Source: Tolumonas lignilytica
GTDB taxonomy: Bacteria > Pseudomonadota > Gammaproteobacteria > Enterobacterales > Aeromonadaceae
Assembly (NCBI RefSeq): GCF_000527035.1
Contig: NZ_AZUK01000001.1
Coordinates: forward strand, 2,724,501 to 2,788,500
Length of the DNA stretch: 64,000 nt
Direction of reading: 5' to 3'
Shown here piece by piece: positions 45,859-55,463 of this stretch (position 1 is its first letter; every line of letters starts with the position of its first letter). Both the position numbers and the translations under genes were made by a program. Below the pieces are notes generated by a model. That model did not search any database, had not been told where the DNA came from, and worked only from the letters and a program-made list of their open reading frames with translations.

Positions 45859-47277
45859 TTATACACCACTATCATCAAGTCTGACAGTTAATGTTTGGCC
45901 GGGTTTAAGGTGATTGTGACCTAAACCATTCCAACGTACCAGATCGTTAACTTTAATTTGGAATTTCTCAGCAATGGAAGTCAGCGAATCACCCCGACGA
46001 ACTTCATATCGTTTTGATTTGTTCGCTTTGGCGATTGCCAATTTAGCTTTCTTAGCAGCGACCGGAGCATTAACAACTAATACCTGACCTGATTTTAATT
46101 TCTTCTTAGTCAGACGATTCCATTTCATCAGATCTTTTTCTGATACACCGTAGGCACTGGCGATAGTCCATAATGTATCCCCACGTTTAACCTTGTGATG
46201 TACCGCGATACTGGACGCTGTCTGACTGCGGCTGCCATCGCCTGTTGCTGAAACATTACTATCGTCACCCACTGCAATCAGATCGCTATCACTGCGCATC
46301 CGTTTTTGTGGTGCCATTTCTGCTAACGCTAATTCCAGTTCATCCGCTACACCAACAGGCACTAAAAGATGATTAGGCCCTTTGGGAGATGTGGTATTAC
46401 GACTTAATCCTGGATTTAAACGCTTCAGCTCTGGCAGTGACATATTGGCTTGTTCTGCAGCAGTCCGTAGATCAATCTGACCGTGAGTATCAATTAAACG
46501 TACATATGGATGATTAGGCACCTTAGGCAGATCGATACCATATTTCTTCGCATTCTTGATTACGTCAGCCAAAGCCATCAGACGAGGAACATATTCCATG
46601 GTTTGACGCGGCAGATTCAACGAGAAGAAATCCGTAGATTTCCCCTTTGCTTTGTTAATATCAATAGCGCTCTGGATGCGGCCTTCTCCGGCATTGTAGG
46701 CTGCAACGGAATTCAACCAATCGCCACCGAAATAAGCATTCAGTTGTGCCATGTAGTCCAGTGCGGCTTGTGTCGACGAAACAACGTCGCGACGTCCATC
46801 ATACCAGTAATCCTGTTTCAGGCCGTAACGCTGACCCGATACACTGAGGAATTGCCATAAGCCAACAGCGTTGCCATGGGAGCGGGCATTAGGGTTATAT
46901 GCACTTTCAACAATGGGCAATAACACCAGCTCCATTGGCATCTGACGTTTATCTATTTCCTCTGAAATCAGGTGGAGAAATGGGGTGGCACGTTCGGTAA
47001 CAGTGCGCAGATATTTGGGGTGTTTGATGTACCAGTCACGAAATGCAATGACATCCGGATCGTTTGGCGTGGGCAGCTGCATCTCGGCAGCAATGCGATC
47101 CCACATATACGGGTATGAGCTTTCCGATCGATCCAGAGCCGAAGTCGCATGCGAGCGATAATCCGACATTACGTTAACGGTGGAACCCAAATTATTTTTA
47201 TCTGAGTCGGTTTGTAACGCCTGGCAACCGGTCAGCAACAGCGCGCCCAAAAGGGCCAAATGTAGCTTCATGTTCAT
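45859..47277 (-). CDS. mltD: Membrane-bound lytic murein transglycosylase D
   Basis: MltD cleaves peptidoglycan strands at the outer membrane. The 472-residue product has a lipoprotein signal (MNMKLHLALLGALLLTGC). The SLT catalytic domain, about residues 95-230, has PIVESAYNPNARSHGNAVGL with the catalytic Glu, then AAYNAGEGRI. Two C-terminal LysM domains bind murein, near residues 360 and 423 (VKRGDTLWTIASAYGVSEKD and VRRGDSLTSIAEKFQIKVND). GAGG lies eight bases upstream of the ATG. It lies beside gloB as in E. coli. Confidence 0.95.
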   Translation of the reverse strand: MNMKLHLALLGALLLTGCQALQTDSDKNNLGSTVNVMSDYRSHATSALDRSESSYPYMWDRIAAEMQLPTPNDPDVIAFRDWYIKHPKYLRTVTERATPFLHLISEEIDKRQMPMELVLLPIVESAYNPNARSHGNAVGLWQFLSVSGQRYGLKQDYWYDGRRDVVSSTQAALDYMAQLNAYFGGDWLNSVAAYNAGEGRIQSAIDINKAKGKSTDFFSLNLPRQTMEYVPRLMALADVIKNAKKYGIDLPKVPNHPYVRLIDTHGQIDLRTAAEQANMSLPELKRLNPGLSRNTTSPKGPNHLLVPVGVADELELALAEMAPQKRMRSDSDLIAVGDDSNVSATGDGSRSQTASSIAVHHKVKRGDTLWTIASAYGVSEKDLMKWNRLTKKKLKSGQVLVVNAPVAAKKAKLAIAKANKSKRYEVRRGDSLTSIAEKFQIKVNDLVRWNGLGHNHLKPGQTLTVRLDDSGV

Positions 47278-47360
47278 CCAGTCATCCTCAAAATTTTGAC
47301 AGATGGTAAGTGTGATTAGGGTTCAGATCAAGCCTTGCATATTTTATGCACATTTAAAGC

Positions 47361-48131
47361 TCAAAGATTATTCTTTTTTTCCCGCAAAATAGCAAAGATC
47401 TGGATCTCATTTTCGAGATAGAGATCGCTTAAATTTTGAACGAAGTTAATCACGGCAGGCATTTGTGTGCGTAGAAACACATTGCTTTGTTTTTCGATTG
47501 CGATTGTGGAAGGCAGAGTGGAACATCCTTGTTGCCGTAATTTGCTAACTTCTTTTATTCGGTTAATTGTAAATATATTATCTGGCTCTACGCGTAAACA
47601 GTAGCTTAAATTGTTGTAAGTATATTCATGTGCCGCATAAACCAGAGTCTCTTCGGGTAGGCTAGCCAGCCGCTGCAGCGAGTTAAACATCTGTTCCGCG
47701 GTACCAGTAAACAGACGGCCACACCCACCAGAAAAGAGCGTATCGCCACAAAAGAGGGCACCATGACCATGAAATACGATATGTTCCGCTGTGTGACCTG
47801 GGGTATGCCAAACCGTAAAACGGAGATCGAGATCAGGAAAGGTGATCAGATCCTGATCGCGCATGACCTGAAAATGAGATACGCCGGGTATTAAAATCTG
47901 CGGTCCATACACTTCGCAGTGCGGATACCGGGTTATTAATTCGGCAACACCCTCCGTATGGTCGTGATGATGATGGGTAATAAAAATGGCTTTGAGATTA
48001 AGGTTCTGTTGTTGGAGCCGCTCCACAACAGGGCTAGCTTCCCCTGGATCAACGACAATGGCCTGATTCCCCTTTGTTATCAACCAAATATAATTATCCT
48101 GACGACTTGGTATGGTTTGTACCTGCAGCAT
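47361..48131 (-). CDS. gloB: Hydroxyacylglutathione hydrolase (glyoxalase II)
   Basis: GloB hydrolyses S-lactoylglutathione to lactate in methylglyoxal detoxification. The 256-residue product is a metallo-beta-lactamase fold. The di-metal motif THHHHDHTEG is intact near residue 52. Further ligands lie in VWHTPGHTAEHIVFHG and in LFCGDTLFSGGCGRLF. The C-terminal glutathione-binding part has the NIFTINRIKEVSKLRQ segment. It is divergent from the methyltransferase gene. Confidence 0.95.
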   Translation of the reverse strand: MLQVQTIPSRQDNYIWLITKGNQAIVVDPGEASPVVERLQQQNLNLKAIFITHHHHDHTEGVAELITRYPHCEVYGPQILIPGVSHFQVMRDQDLITFPDLDLRFTVWHTPGHTAEHIVFHGHGALFCGDTLFSGGCGRLFTGTAEQMFNSLQRLASLPEETLVYAAHEYTYNNLSYCLRVEPDNIFTINRIKEVSKLRQQGCSTLPSTIAIEKQSNVFLRTQMPAVINFVQNLSDLYLENEIQIFAILREKKNNL

Positions 48132-48217
48132 TTGATGTACTCCAATTTTATTTATTGAGGTTGTGTATAGAATGAATAGAGGGGAAAGGCAATATTTACC
48201 CGTGTCGAGGTATCAAT

Positions 48218-48970
48218 GTGAAACCAGCGAAAACTAATCGGGAGATTATTGCGCCAGAAAACTGGAGCGATTTGCCAATGGGTGACTGGTTGGCAATGGA
48301 GATTCAGCATAAACTCGACGAGTGGTGTCCGTTTATGTTTGGCTATCATTTTTTGAAGTTAGGTACATTGAGTAGCCAGTTATCCTGTACGGCTTCTACG
48401 ATTCGTCATCAATGTGCGATTGCATCACAAGGTGCATCACTGGGGATCAATGCCGATATTGCCGAACTACCGATTCGTTCCGGCAGCATCGATGCCTGTC
48501 TATTGGCTCATACACTGGATTTCAGCAAGGACCCACATCAGATATTGCGTGAGGTTGAACGCGTTCTGACACCTGATGGCTGGATTATTATCAGCGGTTT
48601 TAACCCATATAGCCTGGTTGGTCTGGGTAGACTATTGCCACACCTGCGTCGACGGCTGCCTTGGTCAGCCCGCATGTTTTCACCGGAACGTGTTCTCGAC
48701 TGGTTACATTTGCTCGGATTTGAAGTGGTTCATCTGGATGGTTTTGCCTATTCGGCATTCAGTCGTCGGAGCAGGATTCATTGTTTGCGTGAAAATACAG
48801 CAAGGCGATGTGGACATCGTTTTGCTTCGACTTATATCTTGGCGGCAAGAAAACGCACTATTCCGCTGACGCGGATCCAAGAGGCCGCCTGGTTGAGACG
48901 GCCCGTGATGGTAGGGGGCATGGCCAGATTAAAAAATCCGACCTGTACCAATCATAAAGAAAGTGCTTAA
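48218..48970 (+). CDS. Class I SAM-dependent methyltransferase (YafS-like)
   Basis: A 250-residue methyltransferase between gloB and rnhA, the place of yafS in E. coli. The central motif [20 protein letters not shown] with [20 protein letters not shown] is a methyltransferase type 11 pattern. The usual glycine-rich SAM loop is weak. The substrate is unknown. The GTG at 48218 has GAGG seven bases upstream; an overlapping ATG at 48216 is out of frame. The gene end overlaps rnhA by four bases in convergent orientation. Confidence 0.87.
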   Translation: MKPAKTNREIIAPENWSDLPMGDWLAMEIQHKLDEWCPFMFGYHFLKLGTLSSQLSCTASTIRHQCAIASQGASLGINADIAELPIRSGSIDACLLAHTLDFSKDPHQILREVERVLTPDGWIIISGFNPYSLVGLGRLLPHLRRRLPWSARMFSPERVLDWLHLLGFEVVHLDGFAYSAFSRRSRIHCLRENTARRCGHRFASTYILAARKRTIPLTRIQEAAWLRRPVMVGGMARLKNPTCTNHKESA

Positions 48971-49431
48971 GCCGGATAGCCCGAATCAATCAGTCGATGT
49001 TCTGCCATCGCGGCATTGCGGGCCAATTCATCGCAACGTTCATTTTCTGGATGCCCGGAGTGACCTTTAACCCATAGCCATTCGACATCATGACGTTGCA
49101 TTTCTGCATCAAGCAGTAGCCAGAGATCCACATTTTTTACGGGTTCACGGTTAGCAGTTTTCCACCCTTTCTTTTTCCAACCGTGGATCCACTGGGTAAT
49201 ACCCTGACGCACATACTGACTATCTGTTGTTAATTTTACCTGGCAAGGTTCGCTGAGGGATTGCAAACCGACGATGGCTGCCATCAATTCCATGCGGTTG
49301 TTGGTTGTCAGTTCATAGCCCTGTGACAGCTCTTTACGATGCTGTTTATAAATGAGGACGGCGGCATAACCACCGGGCCCGGGATTACCTAAACAAGAGC
49401 CGTCGGTGTAGAGAGTTATCTGTTTTAACAT
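48967..49431 (-). CDS. rnhA: Ribonuclease HI
   Basis: RnhA degrades RNA in RNA-DNA hybrids. The 154-residue product keeps all active-site acids: Asp in [17 protein letters not shown], Glu in [12 protein letters not shown], Asp in [13 protein letters not shown] and Asp in [13 protein letters not shown]. The basic protrusion [17 protein letters not shown] is the E. coli-type handle. It is divergent from dnaQ with only about 50 bases between the start codons, so their promoters must overlap, as in E. coli. Confidence 0.97.
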   Translation of the reverse strand: MLKQITLYTDGSCLGNPGPGGYAAVLIYKQHRKELSQGYELTTNNRMELMAAIVGLQSLSEPCQVKLTTDSQYVRQGITQWIHGWKKKGWKTANREPVKNVDLWLLLDAEMQRHDVEWLWVKGHSGHPENERCDELARNAAMAEHRLIDSGYPA

Positions 49432-49481
49432 GTAGGTCGTGTTATTCTGAACATCTGAGAGAAGTGTGACATAAAAGTACT

Positions 49482-50231
49482 ATGAACCCAATGCAAACCA
49501 ACCGTCAGATTGTTTTAGATACAGAAACCACGGGGATGAATCAAAGCGGTGGTCCTCATTATATTGGTCATCGGATCATTGAAATCGGCTGTGTGGAAGT
49601 TATCAACCGGCGATTAACCGGTAATCATTTTCATGTTTATATCAAACCGGATCGTCTGGTTGATGAAGAAGCCTTTCGTGTTCATGGGATCAGTGACGCT
49701 TTTCTCGCCGATAAACCGTCTTTTAGTTCAATCGCACAAGAATTCCGGGATTTTATTCAGGGTGCAGAGCTTGTGATCCATAACGCCTCGTTCGACGTCG
49801 GCTTTATGGATTATGAGTTTGAAAAACTGGGCTGGAGCGAGCGCACCAAAGATATGTGCCGGGTGACTGACACTCTGGCATTAGCGCGGAGTCAATTCCC
49901 GGGTAAACGAAATAGTCTGGATGCTCTATGTACCCGTTTCGGCATCGATAATTCTCATCGAACTTTACACGGGGCGTTACTGGACGCTGAAATTCTGGCC
50001 GATGTCTATTTATTGATGACAGGAGGGCAGACCAGACTGGAGTTACATGCCGGCGTTAATGATAATGGCTCTGGCTCCGCTGTCTCTGGGCATCAGCCTA
50101 AAATGTTGCAACGTAACGGCGAACTCAGGGTTATCTGCGCTTCCGCTGAAGAGCTGGCTGCCCATGAAAAAAGATTGGATCTGGTTGTTAAAAAAGGCGG
50201 TAGTTGCCTTTGGCGGACGGAACACGAATAA
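49482..50231 (+). CDS. dnaQ: DNA polymerase III epsilon subunit (proofreading exonuclease)
   Basis: DnaQ is the 3'-5' proofreading subunit of the replicase. The 249-residue product has Exo I (QIVLDTETTGMNQ, Asp13 and Glu15), Exo II (LVIHNASFDVGFMDYEF) and Exo III (HRTLHGALLDAEILADVYLL). The C-terminal tail that binds the alpha subunit is present. It is divergent from rnhA and is followed 24 bases later by gmhA, which may be read through from it. Confidence 0.96.
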   Translation: MNPMQTNRQIVLDTETTGMNQSGGPHYIGHRIIEIGCVEVINRRLTGNHFHVYIKPDRLVDEEAFRVHGISDAFLADKPSFSSIAQEFRDFIQGAELVIHNASFDVGFMDYEFEKLGWSERTKDMCRVTDTLALARSQFPGKRNSLDALCTRFGIDNSHRTLHGALLDAEILADVYLLMTGGQTRLELHAGVNDNGSGSAVSGHQPKMLQRNGELRVICASAEELAAHEKRLDLVVKKGGSCLWRTEHE

Positions 50232-50255
50232 TTTTTTCCACTAAGAAAAGGGAAA

Positions 50256-50843
50256 ATGAAGAATATGTATCAGGAAATCATTAAGCAGGAATTAGTGACC
50301 GCACAGCAAGCTCTGGCTGATTTTATTGCTGACGCGGCAAATATTGATGCAATCGAACGCGCAGCAAAACTGATCGCCGCATCATTGCGAGATGGTGGCA
50401 AAGTGATGTCATGCGGTAATGGCGGTTCCCACTGCGATGCCATGCATTTTGCAGAAGAGCTGACAGGTCGTTACCGGGAAGATCGCCCGGGCTATGCGGG
50501 GATTGCTATTTCTGATCCGAGCCATTTGTCCTGTGTTTCTAACGATTACGGTTATCAATATGTATTTTCCCGTTATCTGGAAGCGGTTGGCCGTTCAGGA
50601 GATGTAATGCTGGGGATTTCCACCAGTGGCAACTCGAAGAACATCATTACCGCCATTGAATCAGCAAAAGCAAAGGGAATTAAAGTTGTTACTTTGACTG
50701 GTAAGGACGGCGGCAAAATGGCCGGTTTGGCGGATGTTGAGATCCGTGTTCCCTATTTCGGCTATGCAGATCGGATTCAGGAAATTCACATCAAAGTGAT
50801 TCATATTTTAATCATGTTGATTGAAAAAGAATTGGCAGACTGA
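50256..50843 (+). CDS. gmhA: Sedoheptulose 7-phosphate isomerase GmhA (LpcA)
   Basis: GmhA makes D-glycero-D-manno-heptose 7-phosphate, the first step to the LPS inner-core heptose. The 195-residue product is a SIS-domain isomerase: [37 protein letters not shown] and [18 protein letters not shown] are family signatures. The start could instead be the ATG at 50265 (MYQE), which aligns with E. coli; neither has an ideal Shine-Dalgarno. yafJ follows 15 bases later, as in E. coli. Confidence 0.95.
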   Translation: MKNMYQEIIKQELVTAQQALADFIADAANIDAIERAAKLIAASLRDGGKVMSCGNGGSHCDAMHFAEELTGRYREDRPGYAGIAISDPSHLSCVSNDYGYQYVFSRYLEAVGRSGDVMLGISTSGNSKNIITAIESAKAKGIKVVTLTGKDGGKMAGLADVEIRVPYFGYADRIQEIHIKVIHILIMLIEKELAD

Positions 50844-50858
50844 TTTTTGAGGTGAAAC

Positions 50859-51656
50859 GTGTGCGAATTACTGGGCATGAGTGCGAATGTTCCCACCGAT
50901 ATCTGTTTTAGTTTCACTGGGCTGGTTCAGCGCGGTGGTAAAACAGGGCCTCATGTTGATGGTTGGGGGATTACGTTTTACGAAGGGAAGGGCTGTCGTA
51001 CTTTTAAAGATCCCGTAGCTTGTGCCCAGTCGCAAATTGCTAAACTGGTTCAGGAATACCCTATCAAAAGTTGTGCGGTCGTGAGTCATATCCGACAGGC
51101 CAACCGAGGCAGTGTGGCATTAGAGAACACTCATCCATTTACCCGCGAGCTGTGGGGGCGTTATTGGACTTTTGCCCACAATGGTCAGCTTACCGCCTAT
51201 GAATCTTTGGATACTGGGCGGTTCGAGCCAGTGGGTCAGACGGACAGTGAAAAGTCATTTTGCTGGTTGTTAAACCAGTTAGAGAAGACCTTTCCTTTGT
51301 TTCCTCAAGCTCCAGAAGAACTATTTCGCTATCTGGGCAAGTTATGTCACCAGCTGATGGATCTTGGTGTGTTTAATATGTTGCTTTCCGATGGCGAATA
51401 TTTAGTGACTTATTGCACAACGCATCTTCATTCCATTACACGTCGTGCACCATTTGGTCAGGCTAAATTGATTGATGATGATGTCACCATTGATTTTCAG
51501 CAAGAAACAACTCCCAACGATGTTGTCTCTGTCATCGCGACGCAACCACTAACCAATAATGAGCGGTGGCTAAAAATGAAGCGGGGAGAACTCAATGTTT
51601 TCCAGCTTGGTGAAAAAATTCTCACGATCGAAACAGAAATAAATCAGGGAGCATAG
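50859..51656 (+). CDS. yafJ: Class II glutamine amidotransferase family protein YafJ
   Basis: The 265-residue protein starts with GTG. Cys2 of MCELLGMSANVPTDI becomes the N-terminal nucleophile after Met removal, as in class II glutaminase domains. The VVSHIRQANRGSVALENTHP and WTFAHNGQL motifs are present. No synthase domain is attached, so the physiological substrate is unknown. GAGGTG precedes the start. The stop codon lies in the loop of a long hairpin shared with convergent purN. Confidence 0.88.
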   Translation: MCELLGMSANVPTDICFSFTGLVQRGGKTGPHVDGWGITFYEGKGCRTFKDPVACAQSQIAKLVQEYPIKSCAVVSHIRQANRGSVALENTHPFTRELWGRYWTFAHNGQLTAYESLDTGRFEPVGQTDSEKSFCWLLNQLEKTFPLFPQAPEELFRYLGKLCHQLMDLGVFNMLLSDGEYLVTYCTTHLHSITRRAPFGQAKLIDDDVTIDFQQETTPNDVVSVIATQPLTNNERWLKMKRGELNVFQLGEKILTIETEINQGA

Positions 51657-51670
51657 CTCCCTGATTTATT
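51638..51670. terminator. Convergent hairpin covering the yafJ and purN stop codons
   Basis: A perfect 15-bp stem, 51638-51652 paired with 51656-51670, with a three-base loop (ATA). The yafJ stop TAG falls at 51654-51656 and the purN stop starts at 51671. The stem ends in TTTATT, so it can work as a terminator in both directions. Confidence 0.75.
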
Positions 51671-52325
51671 AGTCTACTTGTTCAACTTCATCATCACTGG
51701 CATATCCAGTAACAGAGAGGCATTCACCATCCAACCAGGCTTTGCCTTCTTTCATCATCAACCGTTTCTGACAGAACCAGTTGATCACTAATGGATAGAT
51801 TTGGTGTTCCTGTACATGGACACGCTGAGCCAGATCTTCGGCTGTATCTTCAGCAAAAACAGGAACTTTGGCCTGCAGGATCACCGGCCCTCCATCGAGC
51901 TCTTCCGTCACAAAGTGCACACTGGCACCATGTTCGGCATCGCCCGCATCCAATGCTCGCTGATGAGTATGCAAGCCTTGGTGTTTGGGGAGTAAAGATG
52001 GATGGATGTTGAGCATCCGCCCGGCATAGTGATTGACAAATGCCGGTGTCAGAATTCGCATGAACCCAGCCATGACAATCAAATCCGGTTGATGACGGTC
52101 AATTTCTGCCATCAGCGCAGCATCATAGGCAGCCCGATCAGGGTGATCCTGATGAGATATTACTGCAGTCGGAATGTCAGCCGCTTGCGCACGTTGTAAT
52201 CCATAAGCATCAGACCGATTACTGATGACAGCAGAAACGCGACCTGCGATTTTGCCTGCCTTGCAGGCGTCAATCACCGCCTGCAAGTTGCTACCAGTTC
52301 CAGAAATCAGAACAACCAGATTCAT
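51669..52325 (-). CDS. purN: Phosphoribosylglycinamide formyltransferase 1 (PurN)
   Basis: PurN transfers formyl from 10-formyltetrahydrofolate to GAR in purine synthesis. The 218-residue product has VVLISGTGSNLQAVIDACKA at the N-terminus and LIVMAGFMRILTPAFVNHYA. The active-site segment is GRMLNIHPSLLPKHQGLHTH with Asn and His, followed by GASVHFVTEELDGGPVILQA with Asp. It overlaps the purM stop by one base (TAATG), so the pair is coupled. Confidence 0.97.
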   Translation of the reverse strand: MNLVVLISGTGSNLQAVIDACKAGKIAGRVSAVISNRSDAYGLQRAQAADIPTAVISHQDHPDRAAYDAALMAEIDRHQPDLIVMAGFMRILTPAFVNHYAGRMLNIHPSLLPKHQGLHTHQRALDAGDAEHGASVHFVTEELDGGPVILQAKVPVFAEDTAEDLAQRVHVQEHQIYPLVINWFCQKRLMMKEGKAWLDGECLSVTGYASDDEVEQVD

Positions 52326-53362
52326 TAGTTGATTTCTACCTGTTTTTCACCAGCAGCGGCAGTTTCAATGCGACCGATCAGCCATGCATTTTCACCTTCA
52401 GCTTTCAGCAGCGCCAGCGCTGCATCCACCTGTGCTTGAGGCAGAGCGATGATCATGCCGACACCACAGTTGAAGGTACGGTACATTTCATAAGTTTCAA
52501 CGTTACCGCTCTTTTGCAGCCAGTTGAACACTTCCGGCCACTGCCAGCTAGAACCGTCGATCACTGCTTTAGTGTTTTCAGGCAGTACGCGAGGAATGTT
52601 TTCCCAGAAACCACCACCAGTGATGTGAGACAGTGCGTGAATTTCACACTCTTTCAATAGCTTCAGTACTGGCTTAACGTAGATACGTGTTGGGGCCAGC
52701 AGCGCATTTGCCAGCGTAGTATCACCCAGTGGTTGTTGTACGTCAGCTTTACTGACTTCCAGAATCTTACGGATCAAAGAGAAACCGTTAGAATGTGGGC
52801 CAGAAGACGCCAGTGCAATCAGCGCATCACCAGCGGCCACTTTGCTGCCATCAATGATTTCAGAAGCTTCAACTACGCCGACGCAGAAACCGGCCATATC
52901 GTAGTCTTCACCTTCGTACATGCCTGGCATTTCTGCCGTTTCACCACCGACCAGTGCACAGTTGGATTGTTCACAACCTGCACCAATACCAGTCACCACT
53001 GCCGCCGCGGTGTCTACATCCAATTTGCCAGTTGCGTAGTAATCCAGGAAGAACAGTGGTTCTGCACCCTGAACGATCAGGTCGTTCACACACATTGCAA
53101 CCAGATCGATACCAACGGTATCGTGTTTTTTCAGATCGATCGCCAGACGTAATTTGGTACCCACACCATCAGTGCCGGAAACCAGAATCGGTTCACGGTA
53201 ACCAGCCGGAATACGGCACAGAGCGCCAAAGCCGCCCAGTCCGCCCATTACTTCTGGACGACGAGTGCGTTTGGCAACGCCTTTGATACGTTCAACCAGG
53301 GCATTACCTGCATCGATATCAACGCCAGCGTCCTTGTAGCTCAGTGAAGTCTTGTCAGTCAC
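52325..53362 (-). CDS. purM: Phosphoribosylformylglycinamidine cyclo-ligase (AIR synthetase)
   Basis: PurM closes the imidazole ring to AIR using ATP. The 345-residue product begins [20 protein letters not shown] and has [37 protein letters not shown] and [20 protein letters not shown], all family signatures. It is the first gene of purMN and divergent from upp, as in E. coli. No clear PurR box was seen upstream. Confidence 0.97.
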   Translation of the reverse strand: MTDKTSLSYKDAGVDIDAGNALVERIKGVAKRTRRPEVMGGLGGFGALCRIPAGYREPILVSGTDGVGTKLRLAIDLKKHDTVGIDLVAMCVNDLIVQGAEPLFFLDYYATGKLDVDTAAAVVTGIGAGCEQSNCALVGGETAEMPGMYEGEDYDMAGFCVGVVEASEIIDGSKVAAGDALIALASSGPHSNGFSLIRKILEVSKADVQQPLGDTTLANALLAPTRIYVKPVLKLLKECEIHALSHITGGGFWENIPRVLPENTKAVIDGSSWQWPEVFNWLQKSGNVETYEMYRTFNCGVGMIIALPQAQVDAALALLKAEGENAWLIGRIETAAAGEKQVEIN

Positions 53363-53530
53363 GATAGATCCTTGTCGTAATCGCTGTTAAGGGGGAGATT
53401 AAACAGTCTCTATTCTAGCAGTGACGAACGCAGAGAAAAAGAAAACCTGTGATTTGCAGCAGAAAACATTCATTTTCCCTGTATCCGGATGATAAGATCT
53501 TTTCGGAATAATGAATTTATGGAGGTCAGA

Positions 53531-54157
53531 ATGAAAGTCGTCGAGGTGAAACACCCGCTGGTGAAACATAAACTGGGTTTGATGCGTGAAGCAGATATCA
53601 GTACCAAGCGGTTTCGTGAGTTAGCCAAAGAAGTTGGCAGCTTATTAACCTATGAAGCGACCTCTGATTTTGAAACTGAAAAAGTAACCATTGATGGTTG
53701 GAATGGTCCGGTTGAAGTGGACCAGATCAAAGGGAAAAAAGTCACTGTTGTCCCAATTTTACGCGCTGGTCTGGGTATGATGGATGGTGTTCTGGAACAT
53801 ATGCCGAGCGCCCGCGTCAGTGTCGTTGGTATTTACCGCGACGAAGAAACTCTTAAGCCGGTTCCCTATTTCCAGAAAATTGTCAGCAATATTGATGAGC
53901 GTCTGGCATTGATCGTTGATCCTATGCTGGCGACGGGCGGTTCCATGATTGCAACCATTGACCTGCTGAAGAAAAAAGGCTGTAAGCAGATCAAAGTGAT
54001 TGTGCTGGTGGCGGCACCTGAAGGGCTGTCAGCGCTGCAGGCGGCCCATGATGATGTCGAGGTTTACTGCGCATCTATCGATCGGGGCTTAAATGAAAAA
54101 GGCTATATCATTCCTGGTCTGGGGGATGCGGGTGATAAAATCTTCGGTACCAAATAA
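53531..54157 (+). CDS. upp: Uracil phosphoribosyltransferase
   Basis: Upp salvages uracil to UMP with PRPP. The start at 53531 has GGAGG upstream and gives 208 residues, exactly the E. coli length; the frame extends upstream to 53489 without a better site. The PRPP loop [20 protein letters not shown] and the C-terminal uracil-binding segment [17 protein letters not shown] are intact. The usual partner uraA is not next to it; a DUF2066 gene follows instead. Confidence 0.96.
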   Translation: MKVVEVKHPLVKHKLGLMREADISTKRFRELAKEVGSLLTYEATSDFETEKVTIDGWNGPVEVDQIKGKKVTVVPILRAGLGMMDGVLEHMPSARVSVVGIYRDEETLKPVPYFQKIVSNIDERLALIVDPMLATGGSMIATIDLLKKKGCKQIKVIVLVAAPEGLSALQAAHDDVEVYCASIDRGLNEKGYIIPGLGDAGDKIFGTK

Positions 54158-54162
54158 AGACT

Positions 54163-54741
54163 GTGGCTAACCGTTGCTGGCGTCTGTTGTTACTGTATAG
54201 TTTTTTGTCTTGTCTGGGATGGTGTATACCATCTCAGGCCATGTCTGAACGTGTTCTTTGCTGGCTGGTAAATTATTCGTCCGGAACGAGTATTGTTTCT
54301 GATGATAAATCCACTAATTGGCCACATATCTTTAATTTTCAAGGCTCGGTCAGTTATCAATTCCTGTTTCCCATCATGGATTTAGATGAAGCAACACAAA
54401 TCCAGCCTGTCATCATTGAAAATGCGTTCATGTCACCGTTATTGCGTGTGAGCCGTCGTTACGATGCTGATAAATTATTGCTGGGGCAATTGCACATGAT
54501 AAAAGGTGAATGGACACTTGACTGGCAATTACATGATGCAAAAACAGATGGTGTTGAGCTGATTCGTGGCGAAGCTGCTGGGATGCCGAATCAGGTAGCT
54601 GCACAAGTCGTTTCAGCGTTGGAATCTTATATGCAGGATCGCCATTCGGTTTCGGTGGAAAATAAAGATCAACAGCGTCAACCGGGATTCGTAATAGCTG
54701 ATACGATACCCCCCATGCTCAAGATTCCTTCTCCTTTCTAG
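54163..54741 (+). CDS. Shortened DUF2066 family protein
   Basis: The 192-residue product starts with GTG and a clear export signal (LLLLYSFLSCLGWCIPSQA, about residues 8-26). The body resembles the C-terminal half of DUF2066 proteins: LCWLVNYSSGTSIVSDDKST, then VSRRYDADKLLLGQLHMIKG and WTLDWQLHDAKT. Full-length members as recalled are about 350 residues, so an N-terminal domain is missing. There is no room for it, because upp ends five bases earlier. The function of the family is unknown. It lies in the usual slot before hda and overlaps one possible upstream hda start by one base. Confidence 0.72.
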   Translation: MANRCWRLLLLYSFLSCLGWCIPSQAMSERVLCWLVNYSSGTSIVSDDKSTNWPHIFNFQGSVSYQFLFPIMDLDEATQIQPVIIENAFMSPLLRVSRRYDADKLLLGQLHMIKGEWTLDWQLHDAKTDGVELIRGEAAGMPNQVAAQVVSALESYMQDRHSVSVENKDQQRQPGFVIADTIPPMLKIPSPF

Positions 54742-54761
54742 TGATATTAACGGGCCGCATC

Positions 54762-55463
54762 ATGTTGCAATCGACTCAACTTTCTTTGGCTGTTCAACTT
54801 CCTGATGATGAAACATTTGCCAGTTTTTATCCTGGCAGCAATGCGCAATTGATTACGACATTGAAAAATGCGGCTATCGGCGAAGGGGTTCCCTTGATCT
54901 ATTTCTGGGGATGCAGAGGGTCAGGCCGCTCTCATTTGTTACATGCAACCTGTGCCGAAATTAATGGCAACGGTGAGTCGGCAGTCTATATTCCCTTGGA
55001 TCGCCATGATCAATACTCACCGGACATTCTGGAAGGAATGGATCGCATGCCGCTGTTGTGCCTAGATAATCTGGATGCGGTTGCGGGAAATCAGTTGTGG
55101 GAAGAGTCATTGTTCAACTTGTTTAACCGCTGGAAGGAAACCAGTCGTGGTTCTCTGATCATGTCTGCCAGTACAGCGCCTCGTAAGTTGGGTTTATGTC
55201 TACCCGATTTGGCTTCCCGATTGGATTGGGGGGTCTCATTTCAGTTACGGGAATTGGATGATGAGGGCAAATTGGGAGCGTTGCAGTTGCGGGCCGCACT
55301 GCGGGGATTCAAACTTCCGGTTGATGTCGGACGTTTTTTATTAAATCGCCTATCACGTGACATGCGAATGTTATTGCAGACCTTGGATACGTTGGACACG
55401 GCTTCTTTGCATGCCCAACGTAAACTGACTATTCCATTTATTAAGGAAGTATTGGAACTTTAA
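54762..55463 (+). CDS. hda: DnaA regulatory inactivator Hda
   Basis: Hda, together with the sliding clamp, stimulates ATP hydrolysis by DnaA and so prevents over-initiation. The ATG at 54762 gives 233 residues starting MLQSTQLSLAVQLPDDETFA, which aligns with E. coli Hda and carries the clamp-binding segment QLSLAV. The AAA+ core has YFWGCRGSGRSHLLHATCAE and MPLLCLDNLDAVAG. An upstream GTG at 54741 is the alternative. It overlaps bepA by four bases at the 3' end. Confidence 0.94.
   Translation: MLQSTQLSLAVQLPDDETFASFYPGSNAQLITTLKNAAIGEGVPLIYFWGCRGSGRSHLLHATCAEINGNGESAVYIPLDRHDQYSPDILEGMDRMPLLCLDNLDAVAGNQLWEESLFNLFNRWKETSRGSLIMSASTAPRKLGLCLPDLASRLDWGVSFQLRELDDEGKLGALQLRAALRGFKLPVDVGRFLLNRLSRDMRMLLQTLDTLDTASLHAQRKLTIPFIKEVLEL

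Noticed and set aside
53363-53530. PurR box between purM and upp
   Set aside because: Only loose half-site resemblance to ACGCAAACGTTTGCGT was found; not good enough to report.
54163-54741. Frameshift explaining the short DUF2066 gene
   Set aside because: The missing N-terminal part is not present in any frame upstream, since upp ends five bases before, and the gene has its own signal peptide.
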